Shown: positions 39,201 to 47,675, counted from the stretch's first letter. The stretch is DNA of 64,000 nt from Acanthopleura granulata (GCA_016165875.1 JABBOT010000007.1:14227997-14291996); one strand, 5' to 3'. Notes: generated by a model from the letters alone, not told the origin. Program-made: numbers and translations.

Positions 39201-39813
39201 AAGTCGTATCGGCGGAGGTCACAGCTCAGTGGTGGTGATGCCTCATTAATAGCAGAATGTAGCAATATTAACGCAATAATATACACAGTCATCTATCATG
39301 GGTAAAGAGAGGGGCCTGGGTGGCTGAGAGGGGTAGCATTCCAGCACAGCATAATGACCCAGGTGCCTCTAACCAGTGCAGTTGCTGTGAGTTCTAGTCC
39401 AGCTCATGCTGGCTTCCACTCCGTCCATACATGGGAGGTTTGCCAGCAACTTGGGTTTCCTCTGGGTTCTGCCTGGTTTCCTCCCACCTTGATGCTGGCT
39501 GCTGTCTTATAAGTGAAATATTCTTGAGTACAGCATAAAACACCAGTTAAATAAATAAATAAAATATAATGGGTAAAAATGTTCTTAATCATGTGATTTC
39601 ATATGACCTCAGTATTGACCCACAAGTTGGCAAATTGATCGTTGGTCTTGGGGCAGCTACCCTCAGGCCAGTATTGAAATAAGACAAAAAGACCTCTATA
39701 CCAGTGTGTGCTTTGTGTTTCAGACTGAGCCCAGTTTGACCAGCCCACAGGCATTCGGACAGAGGCCCTTGCCACTGGCCAGCCGGCTGAGCATGTACTG
39801 GATGGACCCCTGA
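15176..39813 (+). CDS. AGBL5: Cytosolic carboxypeptidase 5 (AGBL5/CCP5), tubulin deglutamylase, 15-16 exons
   Basis: An M14D metallocarboxypeptidase that, in the family, removes branch-point glutamates from polyglutamylated tubulin in the cytosol and cilia. Exon coordinates are given in the separate exon entries; phases agree. With the 55-nt exon 14 the protein is 1152 aa, without it 1109 aa; human CCP5 is about 886 aa. Seen in order: N-terminal beta domain (start [16 protein letters not shown] matches FSSRFDSGNLAHVEKV); [17 protein letters not shown]; zinc motif HPGE (H251, E254); MLNPDGV and GVNLNR; a roughly 230-residue acidic/serine insert (about 340-570); third zinc ligand in [10 protein letters not shown] (H577); [10 protein letters not shown] with the catalytic glutamate (about E659); [14 protein letters not shown] and a basic, proline-rich C-terminal part. 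All active-site residues are present, so an active enzyme is expected. ATG 15176 is in good context (AAGATGG). The C-terminus is uncertain (see exons 14-16). Confidence 0.95.
15599..15698 (+). CDS. AGBL5: CCP5 exon 2
   Basis: Acceptor TTCACAG, donor AG|gtgagc. It encodes [20 protein letters not shown], which corresponds to YEFNVWTRPDCAETEFENG of the human protein. Phase 1 in, phase 2 out. Confidence 0.92.
16111..16282 (+). CDS. AGBL5: CCP5 exon 3 (N-terminal beta domain)
   Basis: Acceptor ACATAG, donor GAG|gtatgt. It encodes [20 protein letters not shown] and the [11 protein letters not shown] motif, almost identical to vertebrate CCP5. Confidence 0.94.
16340..16465. mobile_element. Small inverted-repeat element, CCP5 intron 3
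   Basis: The left end GGGCCCACTTTCACAAAATT is mirrored at the right end by TTGGTGAAAATGACCC (imperfect). It resembles the ends of elements at 31580 and 34261. MITE-like and non-coding. Confidence 0.5.
16885..17051 (+). CDS. AGBL5: CCP5 exon 4
   Basis: Acceptor TTTCCAG, donor CC|gtgagt. It encodes [20 protein letters not shown] and [14 protein letters not shown], the end of the beta domain and the linker into the peptidase domain. Phase 2 out. Confidence 0.94.
17214..17331. mobile_element. Palindromic MITE-like element, CCP5 intron 4
   Basis: The left arm GAAAACACCCCTTTG...GAAGTGGTAT pairs with the right arm ATACCACTTT...AAAGGGGTGTTTTC. Arms of about 40 bases surround a loop of about 35 bases, enough for a stable hairpin. 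Confidence 0.8.
17860..17960 (+). mobile_element. Possible diverged SINE fragment, CCP5 intron 4
   Basis: GTCTTCCACCAATGTGGCG and CATGCAGGAAAATTTAGGTG resemble the head of the second SINE subfamily (compare TATCTTCCACCAATATGGGG at about 41668 and the copy at 58190). The tail is absent. Confidence 0.4.
18290..18470 (+). CDS. AGBL5: CCP5 exon 5 (start of peptidase domain)
   Basis: Acceptor TTTCACAG, donor CGG|gtgtgt. It encodes [19 protein letters not shown] and ITISSCHG, the first strands of the M14 fold. Confidence 0.94.
18690..18810 (+). repeat. Unclassified dispersed repeat A, copy 1
   Basis: It shares GTAGCACTACATCTGTACAT, AATGTGGAAATATGAGCAGA and TTTAGCAGTTAAAA with 24975-25085. Imperfect, same orientation, non-coding. 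Confidence 0.6.
19047..20114 (+). CDS. AGBL5: CCP5 exon 6 (zinc-binding core with long insert)
   Basis: A 1068-nt exon in phase 0 on both sides; acceptor TTTTTCAG, donor CAG|gtgagt. Its first ~98 codons hold [26 protein letters not shown] and HGVNLNR. A low-complexity insert rich in Ser, Asp and Glu follows (about residues 340-570), then [18 protein letters not shown] with the third zinc ligand. The insert looks much longer than the equivalent loop of human CCP5 as I recall it. Confidence 0.95.
20584..21181. mobile_element. ~600-bp element with terminal inverted repeats, CCP5 intron 6
   Basis: The left end GGAAAAGACCAGGGAAGT is repeated exactly as the reverse complement ACTTCCCTGGTCTTTTCC at the right end (18 of 18). 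No transposase frame was recognised inside, so it is a likely non-autonomous DNA transposon. A target-site duplication is not obvious. Confidence 0.75.
21240..21409 (+). CDS. AGBL5: CCP5 exon 7
   Basis: Acceptor TGTTAG, donor AG|gtaagc. It encodes [20 protein letters not shown] and [20 protein letters not shown], nearly identical to the family. Phase 2 out. Confidence 0.95.
21466..21680 (+). repeat. Unclassified dispersed repeat B, copy 1
   Basis: It shares with 28436-28600 the blocks CATCAAAGAGCAACTT, ATTGACCAGTTTAAGGG, and TTGCAAACATTCGACAAGGT. Same order and orientation, roughly 80% alike in the blocks. Confidence 0.65.
21693..21753. repeat. Two copies of a short perfect-type palindrome
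   Basis: TCTCATGGGGGTAACCCCGA...TGAGA, then 13 bases on TCTCATCGGTAACCCCGATG...AGA. Each unit can fold into a 10-11-bp stem. Possible remnant of a MITE terminus. Confidence 0.8.
23251..23386 (+). CDS. AGBL5: CCP5 exon 8 (catalytic glutamate)
   Basis: Acceptor GGTCAG, donor GAC|gtaagt. It encodes [20 protein letters not shown]; the E of TLEC is the general base of M14 carboxypeptidases. Confidence 0.95.
23971..24155 (+). CDS. AGBL5: CCP5 exon 9 (end of peptidase domain)
   Basis: Acceptor GTGCAG, donor AG|gtaatg. It encodes [20 protein letters not shown] and ITLSEHSSL, then an arginine-rich helix-like stretch. Confidence 0.94.
24419..24497 (+). mobile_element. SINE central fragment, CCP5 intron 9
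   Basis: GGCTGGCTTCCTCTCTGGTC, then GGCCTGCCAGCAACCTTTGG and GGAGTTTCCCCTGG: only the central part of the common SINE, with no tail. It lies 90 bases before exon 10. Confidence 0.8.
24586..24728 (+). CDS. AGBL5: CCP5 exon 10 (Ser/Pro-rich tail)
   Basis: Acceptor TTTCAG, donor G|gtgagc. The motif KRELGPVRE aligns with HRVLGPVRE of human CCP5, which fixes the frame. The rest is low-complexity Ser/Thr/Pro. Confidence 0.85.
24975..25085 (+). repeat. Unclassified dispersed repeat A, copy 2
   Basis: The counterpart of 18690-18810: GATGTAGTACTGCGTACATG, GAATGTGGAAATGTAAGGAC and TTTAGCAACTAAAA. A poly-T run precedes it. Confidence 0.6.
25723..25946 (+). CDS. AGBL5: CCP5 exon 11 (tail)
   Basis: Acceptor AAGTAG, donor AAA|gtagga (weak). 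It begins [20 protein letters not shown]. Phases match both neighbours, and coding continues in the exon 12 frame. Confidence 0.78.
26038..26242 (+). repeat. Unclassified dispersed repeat C, copy 1 (CCP5 intron 11)
   Basis: It shares with 32860-33055 the ordered blocks GACTTCAAATTTCATCCGTG, TCCTGATTCAGAGAGTT, CACCAGAAATAGTATTTTG, TTTGCCTCTAAAGATGCAC and TTTAGATGAAATTT. About 200 bp, same orientation. Confidence 0.75.
26564..26922 (+). CDS. AGBL5: CCP5 exon 12 (tail)
   Basis: Acceptor TATTTCAG, donor AA|gtaaga; 359 nt open. It begins [20 protein letters not shown]; a similar VIGKGLLG/ARMPCIKTRLQ-type basic segment occurs in human CCP5, but alignment here is loose. Confidence 0.82.
27326..27540 (+). 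CDS. AGBL5: CCP5 exon 13 (basic tail)
   Basis: Acceptor GTGTAG, donor G|gtaact. It encodes [20 protein letters not shown] and a cluster of lysine and arginine ([13 protein letters not shown]), which could be a nuclear-localisation or tubulin-tail-binding patch (inference). Phase 1 out. Confidence 0.82.
27664..27834. mobile_element. Small inverted-repeat element, CCP5 intron 13
   Basis: The left end TTCCACGAAACCAGTTTTGA and right end GTCAAAATTTTCTTTGTGGAA form imperfect terminal inverted repeats of about 25 bases. TTTTGACTTTAGTCAAAA is itself a palindrome. MITE-like. Confidence 0.65.
28436..28600 (+). repeat. Unclassified dispersed repeat B, copy 2
   Basis: Blocks CATATCAAAGACCAACTTTC, ATTGGCCAGTTTCAGGG and TTGCAAACATGCGAATAGGT match copy 1 in order. 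A poly-T run of about 22 bases sits inside. Confidence 0.65.
31580..31740. mobile_element. Small inverted-repeat element, CCP5 intron 13
   Basis: GGGCCGCATTTCACTAACAA at the left and GTTTAGTGAAATGGTC near the right form inverted ends. Internal CTTAAGTCGTAAATC and GTCGTAAGTTTTAG are also inverted relatives. Same end type as the elements at 16340 and 34261. Confidence 0.6.
32576..32702 (+). repeat. 42-bp minisatellite, three copies, CCP5 intron 13
   Basis: Three essentially identical units beginning TTGAAGGGATTGCTTGAGCC and containing CACATGTG. The exactness of the copies implies recent amplification. Confidence 0.95.
32860..33055 (+). repeat. Unclassified dispersed repeat C, copy 2 (CCP5 intron 13)
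   Basis: Blocks GACTTGAAATTCGTCCATG, TCCTGATTCTGAAAGTTG, CACCAAAAATAATATTTTAG, TTTGCCTCAAAAATTGCAC and TTTAGATGAAATTT match copy 1 in order over about 200 bp. Confidence 0.75.
33296..33428 (+). repeat. 22-bp array with six TGACTCA motifs, upstream of CCP5 exon 14
   Basis: Six copies of TTCACTGTGACTCATGTTGT+GT start at 33296, 33318, 33340, 33362, 33384 and 33406, nearly exact. Each carries TGACTCA, the AP-1/TRE consensus. The array ends 17 bases before the acceptor of candidate exon 14. Confidence 0.95.
33445..33499 (+). CDS. AGBL5: CCP5 exon 14 (candidate 55-nt frame-switching exon)
   Basis: Acceptor CTGTACAG, donor AAG|gtaaat. It would encode [18 protein letters not shown]. Its length is not a multiple of three, so including or skipping it decides which frame is used in exons 15 and 16. 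It is supported by its splice sites and by the fact that inclusion leaves the last exon open for 29 codons. It lies 17 bases after a 22-bp array. Confidence 0.5.
34261..34395. mobile_element. Small inverted-repeat element, CCP5 intron 14
   Basis: The left end GGCCCCATTTCAGGAAGCAT with CTTAGTGCTAAGT, and right end CTTAGCTAAGTG with TATGAAACTTGGGCC, are inverted counterparts. MITE-like. Confidence 0.7.
35833..36706 (+). repeat. 43-bp minisatellite with higher-order repeat, CCP5 intron 14
   Basis: About 20 monomers of AGCAAGACAGCAGACTTGAC + CTTTGATCTCCTACACAACT + ATT. Some monomers are 50 bp with an extra CAGTGTA; others carry AGCTGTT followed by AGCAAGACTG. The variant order repeats with a 308-bp shift: AGCTGTT at 36134 and 36442, and at 36313 and 36621. 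Monomers at the 5' end are the most diverged. Confidence 0.95.
37480..37634 (+). mobile_element. SINE 3' part, CCP5 intron 14
   Basis: GAAAGTCTGCCAGCAAGCTG, TTCTTCCCACCATAATGCTG, TAAGTGAAATATTTTTGAGT and ACGGCATAAAACACCAATCA with (AATA)n. The tRNA-like head is missing. It lies 373 bases before exon 15. Confidence 0.9.
38007..38094 (+). CDS. AGBL5: CCP5 exon 15 (C-terminal, frame ambiguous)
   Basis: Acceptor GCTTCAG, donor AAG|gtacct. With exon 14 it reads [20 protein letters not shown] and on to AHK; without exon 14 it reads [20 protein letters not shown] and on to MVHIR. Both frames are open through the exon. Confidence 0.65.
38308..38721 (+). repeat. 47-bp minisatellite, CCP5 intron 15
   Basis: About nine copies of CACCATGTTGTGATCACATT + CCCACTCAAGTGTCAAACCA + AATGGTA, one with a short internal duplication of the CACATTCCCA part and one shortened. 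Each has TGTGATCACA, a palindrome. Confidence 0.95.
38722..38915. mobile_element. MITE-like insertion splitting the 47-bp array
   Basis: Between the main array and two further array-like units at 38918-38985 lies about 190 bp rich in inverted words (GATTGTAAGCCTAAG, TTACAATCAAAAATTACAAT, GTAAGTATTTACAATTGTCC). It looks like a palindromic element inserted in the array; exact ends are unclear. Confidence 0.5.
39308..39567 (+). mobile_element. Full-length SINE, CCP5 last intron
   Basis: Head GGGCCTGGGTGGCTGAGAGG, GTGAGTTCTAGTCCAGCTC (B-box-like), TGGGAGGTTTGCCAGCAAC, TCCTCCCACCTTGATGCTGG and GTGAAATATTCTTGAGTACA, ending (AATA)n. One of the best-preserved copies, 157 bases before the last CCP5 exon. 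Confidence 0.93.
39724..39813 (+). CDS. AGBL5: CCP5 last exon (two possible C-termini)
   Basis: Acceptor TTTCAG. In the exon-14-included frame it encodes [20 protein letters not shown] and ends RLSMYWMDP with TGA at 39811-39813. In the exon-14-skipped frame it adds only LSPV and stops at 39737-39739. The longer frame is given here; the choice is not settled. Confidence 0.6.
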   Translation, partial: TEPSLTSPQAFGQRPLPLASRLSMYWMDP

Positions 39814-39967
39814 CGTGCCTGACACTGTAATGCTCCCCCACACATATCAGTTAACACTCAAGTATTTTTATTACTAATTCAGTATGATCCCAGTTTTATA
39901 GATGTATAGTTATATATTTTTAAGACGGTGTCATTCAGGATATGTAAATGTATTAAATATAGTATTA

Positions 39968-39973
39968 AATAAA
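39968..39973 (+). terminator. Proximal polyadenylation signal, CCP5
   Basis: AATAAA 155 bases after the longer stop codon, the nearest canonical hexamer. A distal alternative lies at 42790. Confidence 0.4.
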
Positions 39974-40478
39974 CGTAGCCATTAACTTTTTTATTGAAAA
40001 TGAATTTTTTTATCACAACATGTAGTATATCATAAGTTTTAATTTTATCAAACTGATGTTGAAGAGTGTCTATTTTAATTGTCCTTGTTTTATAAAGAAT
40101 AGCAGATGTACAGACATCCTTATAGAAAATCTACATGTATGTACACGATATCTTATTGTCAGTTGGTCAGTGAGGAAATACTTTTTAGCCTACTTGCATA
40201 TATCGCAGCATTGGTGCCCTGAGGCTAGTTGAGAATGTGCAGTTTGTAGATATATTTTTACTTCCACTCCAGAAAGTGGTGTATTTAATTTTTTTTATTG
40301 TTATTGATGGGCGGGGTATTTTTAAAAGTATTTTGTGGAGTGCGTGGGTCTCAGGTGAAGACAGTATAGCTGTGAGCGTTAAATGCCCTAAAAATTGACG
40401 CCAATAAGGTGCGTTAAATACAGACATATAAATATATAAATGTCCATGAAGTATTACTTTTGGTGCTGTAACTTTCCC

Positions 40479-40509
40479 GTAGGATATATATATATATATA
40501 TAATCCTAC
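40479..40509. repeat. TA-repeat palindrome
   Basis: GTAGGAT, then about ten TA steps, then ATCCTAC: a perfect-type inverted repeat with alternating TA centre, able to extrude as a cruciform. Confidence 0.85.
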
Positions 40510-41659
40510 CTTTCAAACAAACTTCAAAATACTTTTCTGAGAATCAACAAGCCTCTCAGAATTAGGCAAAATATGCATCTTCATAGTTCTGGAGGACGTT
40601 TTGGGTCATGTACTGTTAGTCTGGATAAAGCCATACAGTAAACTGGTCTATATGACATTGAAACTGGATAGAAGTAACATGAACTGGGTTCCAAGTTCCA
40701 CTGGAATCTTTTATCCTCACACTGGTTTTCCTCCATATCTGACATCAACAAAGTCCTCCTGTATTTTTGAGGAAAATTTTTGTAAAATGTTGTGCATTTC
40801 TAGTGATCTTGACTATTGTGTTCTGAGTTCTATCAGTAAAGCTCCAGAATCCTGAACAGCTGTCATTCAGAGCAGATTTATCATCATATCAAACTGTACA
40901 GACAACTTTTAATGATAGGTCTGCAGTTTTATGTTTTATATAACACACCATGTACAGTATGTATGTGATACCAGAGATTTATGTATGTCTGTTAGTGAGT
41001 ATATTAGAGAAAACATTACTGCCACGCACAAAAACATGCATAACAGTGTTGAATAGATATGTTAGATAGGAATATTTTCTCACCCTATCATTTTTTTAAA
41101 GAAGTGGCTTTTGTTGTAAGTTGTCATACAAGCCACATTAATTTTCCATGCATTTTTAAAGCATTGGATTTTGCAACAGAAGTGGGTTGCTCGACTGTTG
41201 TAAGTTATATTCATGAACCTGTTTGGTTGACAAAGAGAAAACTGCCAAAGCATGAGTGTGATATTGTGCAGTACACTCATGTCCTGTCACAGTTATATTC
41301 TGTATCCAGTGTGTGTCCAATATTTGCAGCAGATGTTGTGTTACTGTTTTTGAACACTAGTCTCTATTACTGTACAGTTATGTCATCAACAAGATGCTCA
41401 AGTTATATTTTTGAGCACAAATCAACCCAGTATCACTTTGTACCAGGCATTTGAAGTATTTCTTATCATTCAGTGAAAATGAAAGTACATGTTTGGTTTA
41501 AATTAGGCCTTGGTTAGGACTTTTGCAGAATTTCAATGCTAAAAGTTCTCCTTCCAGGATAAGTGTTTTCTACCCCCACTCTCACTGCTTGAGAGGCCTT
41601 GGTGACCATAAGCGGTCGACAACTTTTGTGTGATTTTACATGCAGCTAAGCATTTGTTG

Positions 41660-41760
41660 AAGACCACCTATCTTCCACCAATATGGGGCGCATATCTGTA
41701 TGTCGTATATGGGAAAATCTGCCAGTGACCAAGAATTGGTGGTTTACTTTGTGCACCCTA
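41660..41760 (+). mobile_element. Possible diverged SINE fragment
   Basis: TATCTTCCACCAATATGGGG and TATGGGAAAATCTGCCAGTG resemble the head and centre of the second SINE subfamily. No tail was found. Confidence 0.4.
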
Positions 41761-42789
41761 CTGTCTTTGATCCATAAAATTGACAGCCATGATTGAAAAA
41801 GTCTCAATGATCCCGATATATCTAGGGACCTGATTAGCCCAGTGTTATATGACATCCTGGCAGAAGAACAAGGACATTTAACTACTTCGGTGTAGAAATC
41901 AAACCCAGCCGTTGAAGGCTCTGGTTTCTCCCTGAAGGCCTTGATGGGTACGTATTGCAATGTGGTTTACCCCACCCATAAAATCTAACATGCATCATAA
42001 TAAAGAAGCATTGTTGGAAACGTATGAAATGTCAGACAGTTGGGACCATCGGATGCTTAAAAGTGTATTAAATATTCAAATACCCTTATTCTGCAACCTT
42101 TTCAACTACCCCTGCCACCAGTATTGTGAAACACTCTGAGAGAACTGTGGGGTGTAGAGAAATACTTTTTCACAGTTTTGTGAAGCGCATATCTTCAGTC
42201 ACACCAACAAATCATTTTTAGCATCATTTTCGTAATGATTGTAGGAATGAATCCCACAGAAAAAAGTTCTGTAGTAGTCGGAAAGGTTGAAGATTTACAG
42301 TAGTCAGACTTAAATATACATACCGTTAGCATAGTAGAGAACTAAATCTGTACTAAGTTAGTATGAGGTTTAATTGCTAATACACTCTCAAGCAGATAGG
42401 TCCTGACCATCAGTGAAAATTATTTTCATTTCGGACTTGAGTGGAGAACTGTGCTTTAGATAACAGCGCCGTTTACTATCGTTACATCCATGGCAGTACA
42501 ACTCCAGGTATTTCCCCATGAGGACAGTGATGTGATGCCTAGCCTGTTGTTTTGACTATTCCGTGTGTTGCTGGAATTGTTTCACCGACTGTGATAAAGT
42601 GAGACCACTTTTGATTGTTAATATGTTAATCTTTGTCAAGTTTATTGTGCTGTGGAACAGACTTATTTGTGTATATATAGGATGTACTGGTTTGTATTAT
42701 AGAATCTGAGATACACTCTCTTCCCAACTTGTTGCTGTGATGTCATGTTTTATTTATTTATCATAGTTTTTTTTTTTAATCAACCAAAG

Positions 42790-42795
42790 AATAAA
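42790..42795 (+). terminator. Distal polyadenylation signal candidate
   Basis: AATAAA preceded by a T-rich run. If used it would give CCP5 a roughly 3-kb 3' UTR. Only the hexamer supports it. Confidence 0.25.
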
Positions 42796-43117
42796 CTATT
42801 AGCAAAATACGAATTCATGTGGCTGTCTTATATTTTATCGTTGCCATTGTTAACCATGACTAAACCATTTACAACCCTAACTTAAGTGCCTTTGTATACC
42901 CCCTGTTTATAACATGTGATCCCTGCTATGGCGATGTATTTGTACCTGGTGCTTGCCCAACCGACACCAATGTGTGGCCTGCCCAAATTAATGGCTTTAT
43001 CTCATGATTGCCAAGCCAAAGATCACATTCTACATGTTCTACAGGCTGAGCAAACTGCAGGCCTTCTCTACCACGGCCTTTACAGCAGAGATCAAGTGAG
43101 GAACAGTTTCTCTATTG

Positions 43118-43360
43118 ACAGGGATTTAGCGTGCCAGCACACCACAATAACCCAGGAGCCTCTCACCAATGCAGTCACTGTGTGTTCAAGCCCAATTCAT
43201 GCTGGCTTCCTCTCTGTTCGTATGACGGAACAGATCCGCCAGCAACCAACGGAAGGCTGACTTCCCTCGTGCTCCACCAGGTTTCCTCCTAAGATAATAC
43301 TGGCTGCTGTATAAGTGAAATATTGTTGAGTAGAACTAAAATAAAATAAACAAATAAATC
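43118..43360 (+). mobile_element. SINE, nearly full length
   Basis: ACCCAGGAGCCTCTCACCAA, GTGTTCAAGCCCAATTCATG, GATCCGCCAGCAACC, GCTGCTGTATAAGTGAAATA and TTGTTGAGTAGAACTAAAAT with an A/T-rich end. It creates part of a spurious open frame at 42916-43260. Confidence 0.88.
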
Positions 43361-46300
43361 CCCTTTTTACACTGTAGCTTAATGGAAGTCGATTTACCCT
43401 TCATCTTGTTCAGTAGGCTACCATAGAACAAAGTTATCATAAATCATTGATTGAGTAATTTAATCCGTGATATACAGAGATAGTTCTAGGTATCTGCACA
43501 TCTTCTTTCTGTAAATGAAAGACAACATCAATGGACTTTTCATATTTATGTGACCACAAGAACAGCACAGCAGCTCAGATTTTTATGTCTTGAGAGCGTC
43601 TAGTTTCATACATTTCTTGATCATAAGTGCATTCTTTTTTTTGTTTTGTTTTTTTGTTTTTACCGCATTCTCCAGGTTTGACTATTGTCCTGGGTGTCAA
43701 CTGCAAACCCTCCACTTTGTGGTAAGCAAAGGTATAGCCCTGACAAACATTTGTCATGTCGTGGAAATGTGTCCCTCAATTGCAGTTTGCTGAAGATTAT
43801 TATTGTAGCGTTCCGTTCCACGGTTGCCAATCACTTCAGGTTCACAAAGGAACCATCCTGGCTATACTGGATTCAACTGAGTTGTATTTTAAGAGGAAGA
43901 GCCTTGGAATGCGATCTAGTAGCCTACTGTGCTTAGTCACACATGACCAATTCCCTCCAATTTCATTATTCCTTGCGATAAAATTGGAGTTTATTTTATA
44001 ATATCCACAGACCTGGGTACAGCTTGACCTGATCCGACCAGGGGTCATCTTGACCTACCTGTAATCTATGATAACGTTCGCAGTTTGAGTCCAACGCAGT
44101 GTTGGTACCCTAAGAGTCTAAAGAAGAATGCCTTGACGCTTGCTCACCTTGGTTAATACACCCGTGAGGAAAAAGAGGCATTTCTTATCAATCAAAAAAA
44201 AAACAAACCCCACAGCATGGGGAGTAAAACTACAGAAGCGATGCCAGTGTGATGACTGGTTTATGGCCACGTGCAAACAATGAAATCCAGCCTCAGACAG
44301 TTTGCCCTTGTTAGGGGAGTATTCTGCCTGGTCACGCAAATGCTTAAAAAGTACCAAGTTCCACATCCCAAATAGCATCAAGGATTAGGAACAATTAGTT
44401 AAAGAAAAGCAGTGATGCTAGTTGCAGTTTATCGGACGTTACTAGTCTAGAATTGTTCCAAATGCTGTGTTTCCACAGTATTTAATAAACATTTTTACAT
44501 GGAAGAATGCAAAGATACCAGTCCTCGGGCACACGACTAATACCTACATGAATAAAGTTTATAACTATATGGATGTATTTAACTGATTTTTCTTCTGTAC
44601 TTGTTTCGTGAGGTACATATACAAAATCGGCCACAAAACTTAAACCGTGTTTGTTGAGATTTATACATCTGCCACACAGTAGGCCTAAACAACAAGTCAT
44701 CAGATGTCGGTGCCGAACGCCTCTTAAAGTTTAAAGAAACAACAGGCTAAAAGTCATAGATTCCTTTAAACTGTGTCGCTCTCAAGATTCTGATTGGCCT
44801 GCGGGAGGACTCTGCCTTTCAAGGGTTCGGTTGTTCCGTGTAACTGTGTGATTTCCTTTCTGGATGATGATTGGTAACCGATTTCGAGGTTTTCATGATG
44901 GTAATTTGCGACAGACTCTTTTCATATACGTGGCTGATTCCCATGATGTGATATTATTGTTATCACCATGACGACAGTTCACAAAGATAGTCTCGCTTTG
45001 TTTTACATGTGTGGAATCCATTTCCAGAATGCGTTTGCTTTCAACGGTTGTCATTGCATCCTCAGATATATGTTCAGCCTGTATATCTCCTCTTCATATA
45101 GAATGTAATGTCGAGGCAATACTCCAATCCAGCTGCCGTTGCAGTTAGGTGTTGACCTCTCCGTAAACTGTACAGAAAATACATATATAGGCTGGTGTCT
45201 TGTTAATTACGTGAGCAAGTTGATTGACCAAAACGGAGAGTTTGCAAAATTTAAAACACGACTTCTTGCACGAAGGATGCAACTCTTACCGAGGTTTCAC
45301 AGAGCTGTGACTTAATTTGGCATATACGTGTACATATGTTTTTGTATATATGTTTCCTATATAAGACTTGCCCGACAAGGAAAGGTTTCCGCGCCCATTT
45401 TCAGTGAACTCTGGCATAAATATTGTGGACAATGGTCGGTTTAAACAAGACTTGATTATTCAAAATTCATTTAAATATTTTTACGATCAGTTAGGATAAA
45501 AACCATGACTGGGCTACACTGTTACATGTGTGTCGTCACTATTAGCGTCACTGTTATAATGTAACTCACACTCATTGTTTGTTTGTCTTTTGGATTGTTT
45601 TTTGACTTATTTTGTGCTATAAGCTGTAGGCTAAATTTGCATGAAGTCTATATTTCAAGAAACCCTGGGCATGTATAACACTTCACTCTGTTGAAGGCAC
45701 TTTGGGTTGGCGCTGAAACGTCAGTCTTAAATACAACATGATCTATAAGACAAGATTTTGGATATATTAAAAGTCCAGCATATTTGTTATCCAGATGATC
45801 GTGGGATTTTTCCCGAGTGCTGCCCGGTTTCCATCCTTGATTTCTGGTTTTGCATGAGACCCAGCATTTACACACTAAAACAAGGACCCTTCAATCTCAA
45901 AAAAAAAACGAAAAAAAAAACATAATCGCATAAAACCGAGGTTAAACCTCTCAAAGCCATCGGATTTGCTTCACACAGAAACACACACTCATGAAACTTC
46001 CGACCTGCCTGGCCAACAGCTCATACGTATGTGTAACTTATTGTAGGGATAGAGGCCTCAAGGTCTGGAGTTAAGCTGCCATTTAACGTTTACAAGATAT
46101 AGGTTAACTTGTGCAAAGATTATCTACAGATCTCTTATGGCTGTCAGTAAAGGCCGTGTAAATACAAAGCGGTAGATATAACCGGTCAGTCCTCTGTCTT
46201 TATTCGTTTTGCTGTCTCCAAATCAGTACTTATTGTGATTATTTAACTACATGTTAATCTCCTTCAGCCAGATTTTTAAACCACCCCCCACTCATCCCCC

Positions 46301-47000
46301 CAGAGATAAGCAGGCTGGTAGATATGTTTATTCCAAATTTAGGAGAAATACCCCTTGAAACACAAAGTTATTCAAGCGGGGAAAGTTTAGATTCCTTATA
46401 ATGCACGCCAACAGTTTCACAGATTATTTGTAGTCAGTTGTTGAGACTTCAAATGTTTGTATGAAATCTGATACGCCTATACATGTACGGTCGAACAGGA
46501 CCATCTTTTCATGTAGTATACTAGGATACTCTATTGTGCCTTTGTATGTCAATTCCAGTTTACAGGTTTTGTTTGGTCACACCGTCGAATGACCACCTGC
46601 TGAGCTGTATTATGCTCAGTTATCTTGTAAGAGGTCAGCCGTCTATGAAAAATATATCTACTTATATATACGTGTGTACTCCAGCTACCTGTCAGCCGTG
46701 CCCAATTGTACACGTTAGGGCGTGCCCCACCCTTCTCCGGGTTGTGACTATTGTTATGCGTCGGTCCCCACCGAGATTCCACCCCGTCTATACCCGAGCA
46801 CACATTCAGTGAGGCCGGGTACATTACACACTCAATAGTTCGCTCTGACGCACACGGCATTTGTCTGGCCGAGAGCTTACACAGACACAAATCAGCGTAC
46901 CGATTGGCAGTGTAGAACGTGTACAGCCGTCACACAGACGTGTAGGGGTGTTGATGTTATGTATATACCCGTCTTTAAAGACTAACTGTATACTGCATGT

Positions 47001-47249
47001 GTACTAGTAGAGGACAGAAGACTACGTAGTGCGTGTTAATGATTTTTACCGAAGTGTGGACACCTGCTCACTTATACCTGCGCAGCCGCTGATTGCACAT
47101 ATCAGGAACAGTTGATGTACGGATTTCCCTACAGGTATTTCTGAGACACACCTGTACCCATATAACTGGAGCAAGTTACCGCTTGGTCGGCTGGTGCTGG
47201 ACATTTCACTTTGTCACCAGCGCACTGTTATGGCTAATCTAAAAGAAGG
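47001..47249 (+). promoter_or_regulatory. Candidate 5' noncoding exon ending at 47249 (start uncertain)
   Basis: A strong donor (GG|gtaagt) ends ATGGCTAATCTAAAAGAAGG at 47230-47249. Spliced to the acceptor at 53365 it would give a seven-codon upstream ORF ending in TAA. No other downstream partner is evident. The 5' boundary is not determined and the link to the 53397 gene is inference. Confidence 0.25.
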
Positions 47250-47675
47250 GTAAGTTTAGTTTTGGAACCATATATTATATATCATAAAGTGGAACACCGT
47301 CATGGCCTCTGCCCTCCGAGTCGGATTTCACGTAACACCTTTATTTCCGCGAGTCACAAGAACAGATCCTAAGCTATGTTATGTTCTTTTAACTCGGTCA
47401 TTACTCTGAGTTTCGCCTATAATCAGACCATCTGGACATATGGTACAAAAATTGAAACAATTGCATTCCATCTTGAGGATGGATCAACGTGATAGGGTTT
47501 TTGGTATGAAGAATATTCCACGTATACACCAGATGTTACAGAATATATGCCGGAGTGAACGTATGCTTTAAATGTAGGCAGACGTGTCGCACCTGGCGCT
47601 AATCTTATCCAAATGACACAATAACTATATGGTATATGGCCTAAAAATCCAGCCTCAAAAAGTACATTTTTTAAG

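Larger units (their letters stand above)
39974..47000. other. Downstream of CCP5: no supported gene
   Basis: It holds SINE copies at 43118-43360 and a fragment near 41660, a TA palindrome at 40479 and a distal polyA hexamer at 42790. A 131-codon open frame at 41059-41454 has no recognisable domain and is probably 3' UTR or chance. Otherwise I see only AT-rich unique sequence, with a somewhat more CpG-rich zone from about 46.6 to 47.25 kb. Confidence 0.55.

Noticed and set aside
41059..41454. 131-codon open frame downstream of CCP5
   Set aside because: No domain, no splice or codon support, and it lies in AT-rich sequence likely to be 3' UTR or intergenic; length is plausible by chance.
42916..43260. 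114-codon frame
   Set aside because: Its second half is the SINE at 43118-43360 read in a chance frame.
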